Part shown: one piece after another, positions 57,543 to 64,000 of the stretch
How the letters are laid out: each line of letters starts with the position of its first letter
Position numbering within the stretch: the stretch's first letter is position 1
Assembly (NCBI RefSeq): GCF_000014745.1
Contig: NC_008347.1
Location: 1,435,501 to 1,499,500 of the forward strand
Origin: Maricaulis maris MCS10
Lineage (GTDB): Bacteria; Pseudomonadota; Alphaproteobacteria; Caulobacterales; Maricaulaceae
Length of the DNA stretch: 64,000 bases
Direction of reading: 5' to 3'
Position numbers and translations under genes: made by a program
Notes under the pieces: model-generated
Told to the model about the DNA's origin: nothing
Databases searched by the model: none
The model's input: the letters and a program-made list of their open reading frames with translations, nothing else

Positions 57543-58031
57543 ATGGGACGCATTCAACAAGCATTTCGCGGCGCGCTCCTGATGGACTTCTGGTCCGCAT
57601 TCGGGCTCGGCATGCGCTATTTCTTCGCCAAGAAGGCGACGCTGAACTACCCGTTCGAAAAGGGTCCGCTCAGCCCGCGTTTCCGCGGCCAGCACGCCCT
57701 GCGCCGCTATGCCAATGGCGAGGAGCGCTGCATTGCCTGCAAGCTGTGCGAAGCCATCTGTCCGGCCCAGGCGATCACCATCGAGGCCGAGCCGCGCTCT
57801 GACGGCTCGCGCCGGACCACGCGCTACGACATCGACATGACCAAATGCATCTATTGCGGTTACTGCCAGGAGGCATGCCCGGTCGATGCAATCGTGGAAG
57901 GCCCGAATTTCGAATTCGCCGCCGAAACCCGCGAAGAACTTTTCTACGACAAGGCAAAACTGCTCGAGAACGGCGATCGCTGGGAACGGGAAATTGCCAA
58001 GAACCTGGAACTCGACGCGCCTTACCGCTGA
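57543..58031 (+). CDS. nuoI: NADH-quinone oxidoreductase subunit I
   Basis: The 23-kDa subunit with clusters N6a and N6b, 162 residues. Two ferredoxin motifs, [12 protein letters not shown] (61-72) and [12 protein letters not shown] (100-111), are intact. It follows nuoH after three bases. Confidence 0.98.
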   Translation: MGRIQQAFRGALLMDFWSAFGLGMRYFFAKKATLNYPFEKGPLSPRFRGQHALRRYANGEERCIACKLCEAICPAQAITIEAEPRSDGSRRTTRYDIDMTKCIYCGYCQEACPVDAIVEGPNFEFAAETREELFYDKAKLLENGDRWEREIAKNLELDAPYR

Positions 58032-58078
58032 TGCGGTTGGGAGCGATTTTGGGACGCATTTGAGAGGACGAGGGCACC

Positions 58079-58690
58079 ATGCTCGCTAACCTGGCTTTCT
58101 GGGCCTTTTCCGGAGTGGCGATTTTGTCGGCCTTGATGGTCGTCATTGCCCGCAACCCGGTGCGGTCGGTCTTGTTCCTGATCCTGGCCTTCTTCTCGGC
58201 GGCCGGGCTCTTCGTGCTGCTCGGCGCCGAATTCCTCGCCATGCTGCTGATCGTTGTCTATGTCGGCGCGGTCGCGGTCTTGTTCCTCTTCGTCGTGATG
58301 ATGCTGGACGTCGATTTCACCGAGCTGAAACAGGGCTTTTTGAGCTATCTGCCACTGGGCGGTCTGGTCGCCATCATCCTGGCGGTCGAGCTGGGCATGA
58401 TCGGCATGACCTGGCAGGCCTCCGAGCAGGCGATGGCGCTGCGCGATGCGGCCATTCCCGACGGGCTGACCAATGTCGAGGCGCTCGGCCTCGTGATCTA
58501 TGACCAATATGTCTATTTTTTCCAGGCTGCGGGCCTGGTGCTGTTGGTCGCCATGATCGGCGCCATCGTGCTGACCCTGCGCCACAAGCCGGGCGTGCGC
58601 CGCCAGAGCGTTTCGGCCCAGGTCGCCCGCGACCGCAAGGACGCCGTGACCATGCATGATATCAAGCCGGGACAGGGGATTGGGGAATGA
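58079..58690 (+). CDS. nuoJ: NADH-quinone oxidoreductase subunit J
   Basis: Membrane subunit ND6, 203 residues with five helices; [27 protein letters not shown] (near 23-49) and the conserved [16 protein letters not shown] region near 61-76 are seen here in part. The 47-base gap after nuoI is the longest in the operon and has no recognisable terminator. The stop overlaps nuoK. Confidence 0.97.
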   Translation: MLANLAFWAFSGVAILSALMVVIARNPVRSVLFLILAFFSAAGLFVLLGAEFLAMLLIVVYVGAVAVLFLFVVMMLDVDFTELKQGFLSYLPLGGLVAIILAVELGMIGMTWQASEQAMALRDAAIPDGLTNVEALGLVIYDQYVYFFQAAGLVLLVAMIGAIVLTLRHKPGVRRQSVSAQVARDRKDAVTMHDIKPGQGIGE

Positions 58691-58998
58691 TGGACGTCGG
58701 ACTGGGACATTATCTCGCCGTCGCCGGTGTGCTCTTCACCATCGGTGTCTTCGGCATTTTCGTGAACCGCAAGAATGTCATCATCCTGTTGATGTCGGTC
58801 GAGCTGATCCTGCTCTCCGTCAATGTCAACCTGGTGGCCTTCTCGGCCTTCCTCGGCGATCTCGCCGGGCAGGTCTTCGCGCTTTTCGTCCTGACCGTGG
58901 CGGCCGCCGAGGCGGCGGTCGGTCTGGCCATTCTCGTCGTCTATTTCCGCAACCGGGGTGATATCTCGGTTGAGGGCGTCAACCTGATGAAGGGCTAG
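58687..58998 (+). CDS. nuoK: NADH-quinone oxidoreductase subunit K
   Basis: Membrane subunit ND4L, 103 residues with three helices. Proton-path glutamates lie in [12 protein letters not shown] and [12 protein letters not shown]. Either of two adjacent ATGs (58687, 58690) may be used; both overlap the nuoJ stop. Confidence 0.97.
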   Translation: MMDVGLGHYLAVAGVLFTIGVFGIFVNRKNVIILLMSVELILLSVNVNLVAFSAFLGDLAGQVFALFVLTVAAAEAAVGLAILVVYFRNRGDISVEGVNLMKG

Positions 58999-59004
58999 GG
59001 GATC

Positions 59005-61143
59005 ATGGCACCCATTATCGTCTTCGGGCCGCTGATCGCTTCGGCCTTTGCCGGTCTTCTCGGCAATCATGTCGGCCACCGCGCGGCGCAGATCGTCACC
59101 ACTTTCTTCGTGGTGCTGTCCTTCGTCCTGTCGGTGATCACCTTCTTTGACGTCACCTATGGCGGCAATGCCCAGACCATTCACCTCGCGACCTGGATGA
59201 GCGTTGGCGCGTTTGACGTCTCCTGGGCGATCAAGCTGGACAGCCTGTCCGCGGTGATGCTGGTCGTGGTGACCTCGGTCTCCTCGCTCGTGCACATTTA
59301 TTCCTGGGGCTATATGGAGCACGACCCGCACAAGGCGCGCTTCTTCTCCTACCTGTCGCTCTTCACCTTCGCGATGCTGTCGCTGGTGACCGCCGACAAC
59401 TTCCTTCAGCTCTTCTTCGGCTGGGAAGGCGTGGGGCTGGCCTCCTATCTGCTGATCGGCTTCTGGTACAAGAAGAAGTCGGCCAATGATGCGGCCATCA
59501 AGGCCTTCGTGACCAACCGGGTCGGCGATTTCGGCTTTGCCCTGGGCATCATGGCGATCTTCTACGTCTTTGGCTCTGTCAGCTTTGACGACGTCTTCGC
59601 CGGTGTCTCCGAGCATCGCGACACGGTGCTGGCCTTTGCCGGCATGGAGCTCAACGCGATCGAGCTGATTGCCTTCCTGCTGTTCATCGGCGCGATGGGC
59701 AAGTCGGCCCAGTTCTTCCTGCATGTCTGGCTGCCGGACGCGATGGAAGGCCCGACGCCGGTCTCCGCCCTGATCCATGCCGCCACCATGGTCACCGCCG
59801 GTGTCTTCCTGGTCTGCCGGGCTTTCCCGATCTTCCAGGACGCCGAAGCGGCCTCGGCCTTCGTCACCGTGATCGGTGCGACCACGGCATTGTTCGCAGC
59901 GACGGTCGGTGTGGCGCAGAACGACATCAAGCGCGTGGTCGCCTATTCGACCTGTTCGCAGCTTGGCTACATGTTCTTTGCTGCCGGTCTGGGCCTTTAT
60001 GGCGCCGCCATGTTCCACCTGTTCACGCACGCCTTCTTCAAGGCGCTGTTATTCCTCGGCTCCGGCGCGGTGATCCACGGCGTTCATGACGAGCAGGACA
60101 TGCGCAAGATGGGCGGCCTCTACAAGATGATGCCGATGACCTGGCTGATGATGCTCATCGGTACGGTCGCACTGACCGGCGTCGGCTTCTCCTTCGGGAT
60201 GCTGGGCCTGTTGCCCTGGGATCTGGGCTTTGCCGGTTTCTTCTCGAAAGATGCGATCATCGAGGGGGCCTTCATGGCCGGCCGCGAAGGTGTCTTCTTC
60301 GGCATCCCGGCCTTCTGGATCGGCTGTGTCGCGGCGTTGTTGACCAGCTTCTACTCCTGGCGCCTGATCTTCATGACCTTCCACGGCACCTATCGCGGTC
60401 CCAAGGATGTGTATGACCACGCCCATGACCCCAAATTCGCCATGGCAATGCCGCTGGTGGTGCTGGCGGTGGGCGCGATCCTGGCCGGTGGCATTTTCAA
60501 GGCCGACTTCATCGGCGAGCGGGCGTCCGCCTTCTGGCATGACGCCATGCCGTCAGCTGCGCACGGCGAGGCCGTTGCCGGTGGTCATGGTGATGACCAT
60601 GCTGAAGCCGGTGATCACGCGGTGGTCGATGATCATGCGGCGCAAGCCGGCCATGACGCGCCGCCGGCGCACGCGGCGGCGGATGACCATGCCGTGGTCG
60701 ATGATCATGGTGAGGCCGGTGAGGGCGATCATGGCGGTGGTCATCATCCGCCGACCTGGGTCTTGCTGTCGCCCTTCTTTGCCACGCTGACCGGTTTCGG
60801 GCTCGCGATCTGGTTCTACCTGATCAATGAGGGCATGGGCGCCCGCATCGCCGCGCGCGGTGGTCCGCTCCATTCCTTCCTCTACAACAAGTGGTATGTC
60901 GACGAGATCTACCATTTCCTCTTCGTCCGCGGTGCCAAGGCACTCGGTGACCTGTTCTGGAAAATCGGTGATGTGAAGATCATCGACGGGCTGGGTCCCA
61001 ATGGTGTGGCCGGCACGACGCTGGCCGCGGCGCGCCGCCTGGCCAAGGGCCAGTCCGGTTTCCTCTACCACTACGCATTCGTCATGCTGATCGGCGTCCT
61101 GGGCTTCACGCTCTGGATCATGATCGGGCAAGGGGGTCTTTAA
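59005..61143 (+). CDS. nuoL: NADH-quinone oxidoreductase subunit L with His/Asp-rich insert
   Basis: The distal proton-pumping subunit (ND5), 712 residues, with about sixteen helices. Antiporter-like core motifs: GWEGVGLASYLLIGFWY, SAQFFLHVWLPDAMEGPTPVSALIHAAT and HLFTHAFFKALLFLGSGAVIH in part. Between helices near the C-terminus, residues about 511-581, lies an insert with thirteen His and many Asp, Gly and Ala, built partly from two copies of DHAVVDDH 24 codons apart. Such an insert is not a general NuoL feature; it should sit outside the membrane and could bind metal. Confidence 0.96.
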   Translation: MAPIIVFGPLIASAFAGLLGNHVGHRAAQIVTTFFVVLSFVLSVITFFDVTYGGNAQTIHLATWMSVGAFDVSWAIKLDSLSAVMLVVVTSVSSLVHIYSWGYMEHDPHKARFFSYLSLFTFAMLSLVTADNFLQLFFGWEGVGLASYLLIGFWYKKKSANDAAIKAFVTNRVGDFGFALGIMAIFYVFGSVSFDDVFAGVSEHRDTVLAFAGMELNAIELIAFLLFIGAMGKSAQFFLHVWLPDAMEGPTPVSALIHAATMVTAGVFLVCRAFPIFQDAEAASAFVTVIGATTALFAATVGVAQNDIKRVVAYSTCSQLGYMFFAAGLGLYGAAMFHLFTHAFFKALLFLGSGAVIHGVHDEQDMRKMGGLYKMMPMTWLMMLIGTVALTGVGFSFGMLGLLPWDLGFAGFFSKDAIIEGAFMAGREGVFFGIPAFWIGCVAALLTSFYSWRLIFMTFHGTYRGPKDVYDHAHDPKFAMAMPLVVLAVGAILAGGIFKADFIGERASAFWHDAMPSAAHGEAVAGGHGDDHAEAGDHAVVDDHAAQAGHDAPPAHAAADDHAVVDDHGEAGEGDHGGGHHPPTWVLLSPFFATLTGFGLAIWFYLINEGMGARIAARGGPLHSFLYNKWYVDEIYHFLFVRGAKALGDLFWKIGDVKIIDGLGPNGVAGTTLAAARRLAKGQSGFLYHYAFVMLIGVLGFTLWIMIGQGGL
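60613..60708 (+). repeat. Twin repeat inside nuoL
   Basis: Two near-identical 24-base units encoding DHAVVDDH start at 60613 and 60685 (72 bases apart), inside the His/Asp-rich insert. They differ by third-position changes, so the duplication is not very recent. Confidence 0.8.
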
Positions 61144-62658
61144 ATGTTCGGCGAATTTGAAGCCTTCCTGTCGATCCTGACGTTCGTTCCGGCGCTTGGC
61201 GCGCTGGTCATTGCGATCTTCCGGTTCACGGCCCGCTCAGAGGACCAGAGCCTGATCGACCGTAATTCGCGCTGGGTGGCCTGGCTGGCCACCATGGTGA
61301 CGCTTGGCATGTCGGTTCTGCTTCTGGCCAATTTTGATGCCGAGGCGACCGGATTCCAGTTTGTCCACGAAGTGACCTGGCTCGAGCAGATTGGTCTGGG
61401 TTACCGGATGGGTGTTGACGGCCTGTCGATCCTGTTCGTCGTCCTGACCGCCTTCCTGATGCCGATCTGCATCATGGCGTCGGGCGCGATCAAGACCCGC
61501 GTCGCCGACTACATGATCGCCTTCCTGCTGCTGGAAACCATGGTCATCGGCGTGTTCTGCGCGCTCGACCTGGTGCTCTTCTACATCTTCTTCGAAGGCG
61601 GCCTGATCCCGATGTTCATCATCATCGGTGTCTGGGGCGGACAGAACCGCGTCTATGCGGCGTTCAAATTCTTCCTCTACACCCTGCTCGGCTCGGTGCT
61701 GATGCTGGTCGCCATGATCGTGATGTTCCTGCAGGCCGGCACGACCGATGTCACCGTTCTGCTGGAGACCGAGTTCGCCCGCAATGCCCAGATGTGGATG
61801 TGGCTGGCCTTCTTCGCCTCCTTCGCGGTGAAGATGCCGATGTGGCCGGTCCATACCTGGCTGCCCGATGCCCACGTGCAGGCGCCGACCGCTGGTTCGG
61901 TCATTCTGGCCGGCGTATTGTTGAAGCTGGGCGGCTATGGCTTCCTGCGCTTCTCCCTGCCGATGTTCCCGGAGGCGAGTGATTATTTCGCGCCAATGGT
62001 CTTCGTGCTGTCGATCATCGCCATCATCTACACCTCCCTGGTGGCTTTCCGGCAGACCGATATCAAGAAGCTGATCGCCTACTCCTCGGTCGCCCATATG
62101 GGCTTCGTGACCATGGGCCTGTTCGCGATGAATGAGACCGGTGTGCAGGGCGCGATCTTCCAGATGATCTCGCACGGCGTGATCTCCGGTGCGCTCTTCC
62201 TGTGTGTCGGCGTCATCTATGACCGCATGCACACCCGCGAGATCGCCTTCTATGGCGGGCTGGTTCACAGGATGCCGGTTTTCGCGGCGATCTTCGGCCT
62301 GTTTGCCATGGCCAATGTCGGACTGCCGGGCACCTCCGGCTTTGTCGGTGAGATCATGACCATGGTCGGCGCCTTCCAGGTCAGCTGGTGGATTGCCACC
62401 GGCGCCGCGGTCGGTGTGATCCTGTCGGCCATGTACATGCTGACCGTCTATCGCGATGTCGTGTTCGGCGAGATCACCAATCCCAAGCTCGAGACCATTA
62501 CCGATCTCAACCGGATGGAGTGGCTGATCTTCATCCCCTTGATCATCGGTACGCTGCTGCTCGGCGTGTTCTCGACCCTGATCACGGATGTCACCGCAAC
62601 CGCGGTTGATCATCTGCTTTCCAATTATGATGCGGCGCTTGCCGCATCGGCCCAGTAG
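61144..62658 (+). CDS. nuoM: NADH-quinone oxidoreductase subunit M
   Basis: Proton-pumping subunit (ND4), 504 residues. Motifs: [21 protein letters not shown] in part, [18 protein letters not shown] in part, [31 protein letters not shown] in part. It begins directly after the nuoL stop with no gap. Confidence 0.98.
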   Translation: MFGEFEAFLSILTFVPALGALVIAIFRFTARSEDQSLIDRNSRWVAWLATMVTLGMSVLLLANFDAEATGFQFVHEVTWLEQIGLGYRMGVDGLSILFVVLTAFLMPICIMASGAIKTRVADYMIAFLLLETMVIGVFCALDLVLFYIFFEGGLIPMFIIIGVWGGQNRVYAAFKFFLYTLLGSVLMLVAMIVMFLQAGTTDVTVLLETEFARNAQMWMWLAFFASFAVKMPMWPVHTWLPDAHVQAPTAGSVILAGVLLKLGGYGFLRFSLPMFPEASDYFAPMVFVLSIIAIIYTSLVAFRQTDIKKLIAYSSVAHMGFVTMGLFAMNETGVQGAIFQMISHGVISGALFLCVGVIYDRMHTREIAFYGGLVHRMPVFAAIFGLFAMANVGLPGTSGFVGEIMTMVGAFQVSWWIATGAAVGVILSAMYMLTVYRDVVFGEITNPKLETITDLNRMEWLIFIPLIIGTLLLGVFSTLITDVTATAVDHLLSNYDAALAASAQ

Positions 62659-62670
62659 GAGAAGCCAGCC

Positions 62671-64000
62671 ATGACGGCGGACATGCTTTCCCACGACCTG
62701 TCGCTTCTCATTCCCGAGCTGGTGCTGGCCGGCGGCGCCATGGCGCTGCTGATGCTGGGCGTCTTCCTCAAGGGCGACGGGACCGAGAAACTGGTCCAGT
62801 GGCTGACCGTTGGCCTGCTGGCCGCGGCGGCACTGGCGGCGCTCTTCCTGGTGAGCGGTGAGGGCATGGCCTTCAATGACAGCTTCGTCTTTGACAGCCT
62901 GGCGCGTTTCTCCAAGACCGCCATCGGCCTTGTCGCGGCGATCGCCATGCTGCTGGCCATGCCGTATCTGCAGGCCGAGAAGCTGGGCAAGATCGAGTAT
63001 CCGGTCCTGGTCGTGCTGGCTGTGACCGGCATGATGATGATGGTGTCGGCCAATGACCTGATTGCCATGTATATGGGCATCGAGCTGCAATCGCTGGCGC
63101 TGTACGTGCTCGCCGCCTTCAATCGCGACAGCCTGCGGGCGTCCGAGGCGGGGCTGAAATATTTCGTGCTCGGCGCGCTGTCCTCCGGCCTGCTGCTCTA
63201 TGGTGCCTCGCTGGTCTATGGTTTCGCCGGCTCGACCGGTTTTGGCGACATCGCCCTGGCCGTCGAAAGCGGCAGCAATATCGGCCTCACCGTCGGCCTC
63301 GTCTTCGTGATCTGTGGTCTGGCCTTCAAGGTCTCGGCCGCGCCCTTCCACATGTGGACCCCGGACGTCTATGAAGGCGCGCCGACACCGGTCACCGCCT
63401 TCTTCGCAACGGCGCCGAAATTTGCCGCCATCGTGCTTTTGGCCCGCGTGCTCATGGAACCCTTCGGGGCTGTGGTCGACCAGTGGCGGGACGTGATCTG
63501 GATGATCGCGGTCCTGTCTATGGCTGTCGGTGCCTTCGGCGCCCTGACCCAGCAGAACATCAAGCGTCTGATGGCTTACTCGTCGATCAGCAATATGGGC
63601 TATGCCCTGGTTGCCGTAGCAGCGGCCAGCCAGACCGGCCTGTGGGCGCTGCTGGTCTTCATGGTGCTCTACATGGTCGGGGCCATCGGGTCCTTTGCCA
63701 CCATCCTGTCGATGCGGACACGTGAGGGCATGGTCGAGCAGATTTCCGATCTCGCCGGTCTCGCCCAGCGCAATCCCGGCCTCGGCTGGTCGATGACCGC
63801 CCTGATGTTCTCGATCGGTGGCCTGCCTTTCATGGTCGGCTTTTTCGGCAAATTCTTCGTGATCTATGCCGCCGTGCAGGCCGATCTGATGATCCTCGCG
63901 GTCCTCGCCGTCCTGTTCTCTGTCGTGGGTGCGGCCTATTATCTGCGCATCGTGAAAGTGATCTGGTTCGACAGCTCGGAGATCGAGTTCGTACCGTCTG
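62671..64000 (+). CDS. nuoN: NADH-quinone oxidoreductase subunit N (partial)
   Basis: Proton-pumping subunit (ND2). The ATG at 62671 follows AGGAGAAGCC; 443 codons are visible and the frame runs off the window without a stop, the full length being about 480. Motifs: YMGIELQSLALYVLAAF, FKVSAAPFHMWTPDVYEGAPTPV in part, and NIKRLMAYSSISNMGY. It is the usual last nuo gene. Confidence 0.97.
   Translation, partial: MTADMLSHDLSLLIPELVLAGGAMALLMLGVFLKGDGTEKLVQWLTVGLLAAAALAALFLVSGEGMAFNDSFVFDSLARFSKTAIGLVAAIAMLLAMPYLQAEKLGKIEYPVLVVLAVTGMMMMVSANDLIAMYMGIELQSLALYVLAAFNRDSLRASEAGLKYFVLGALSSGLLLYGASLVYGFAGSTGFGDIALAVESGSNIGLTVGLVFVICGLAFKVSAAPFHMWTPDVYEGAPTPVTAFFATAPKFAAIVLLARVLMEPFGAVVDQWRDVIWMIAVLSMAVGAFGALTQQNIKRLMAYSSISNMGYALVAVAAASQTGLWALLVFMVLYMVGAIGSFATILSMRTREGMVEQISDLAGLAQRNPGLGWSMTALMFSIGGLPFMVGFFGKFFVIYAAVQADLMILAVLAVLFSVVGAAYYLRIVKVIWFDSSEIEFVPS

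Noticed and set aside
61237-63351. A 704-codon antisense frame over nuoM and nuoN
   Set aside because: His/Gln/Asp-rich shadow of membrane-protein codons; no start site or family motif.

Overview
The window is chromosomal DNA from a GC-rich alphaproteobacterium. The gene orders (SUF cluster ending in sufT and sufA; tig-clpP-clpX-lon; nuoA to nuoN; glnB-glnA) and the protein style fit the Caulobacterales/Maricaulales side of the class, most like Maricaulis. That placement is inferred from gene content, not from a database search. I see no phage, insertion sequence, CRISPR array or rRNA operon. Nearly all of the window is conserved core genome with small accessory groups between.

Layout. 1-5.8 kb: end of an unknown gene, a cupin, a secreted FG-GAP-like protein, then sufC-sufD-sufS-sufT-sufA and a GST-like gene, closed by a two-way terminator. 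5.8-16.4 kb, all minus strand: diguanylate cyclase, DEAD-box helicase, two neighbouring exported amidohydrolases (one without the metal-binding His pair), an M14 metallopeptidase and parE. 16.4-21.6 kb, minus strand: autotransporter, glnA, glnB. 21.7-29.3 kb: nnr and maeB, a MATE exporter, a TPMT-like methyltransferase and a degenerate EAL-like protein. 29.4-36.2 kb: tRNA-Leu and the protein-quality-control block tig-clpP-clpX-lon. 36.2-37.6 kb: pheA behind a Phe/Tyr-rich leader peptide and attenuator. 37.6-39.3 kb: a YiaA/B-like membrane protein and a PspA-like protein divergent from a TetR regulator, with twin palindromic operators. 39.4-43.7 kb: tRNA-Val, bioD-bioF divergent from bioA, an ArsR-ArsI pair and tRNA-Asp. 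43.8-49.4 kb: ferritin-like putative hydrolase, second DEAD-box helicase, AbgT transporter, DUF599 protein and a small unknown protein. 49.6-64 kb: the complex I operon nuoA to nuoN, with nuoN cut by the window edge.

How the genes work together. The SUF genes build the Fe-S clusters that complex I (NuoB, E, F, G, I) needs. GlnB and GlnA form the nitrogen-assimilation pair. Trigger factor, ClpXP and Lon cover folding and proteolysis. The bio genes cover the last steps to dethiobiotin. The strongest regulatory observations are the pheA attenuator with its leader peptide, the paired TetR operators, and an ArsR operator that overlaps the predicted promoter and start codon of a probably leaderless arsR. 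No wholly new defence or mobile system was recognised. The least explained items are the metal-ligand-less amidohydrolase, the PspA/TetR island, the degenerate EAL protein, the Lys/Ala tail on trigger factor and the His/Asp-rich insert in NuoL.
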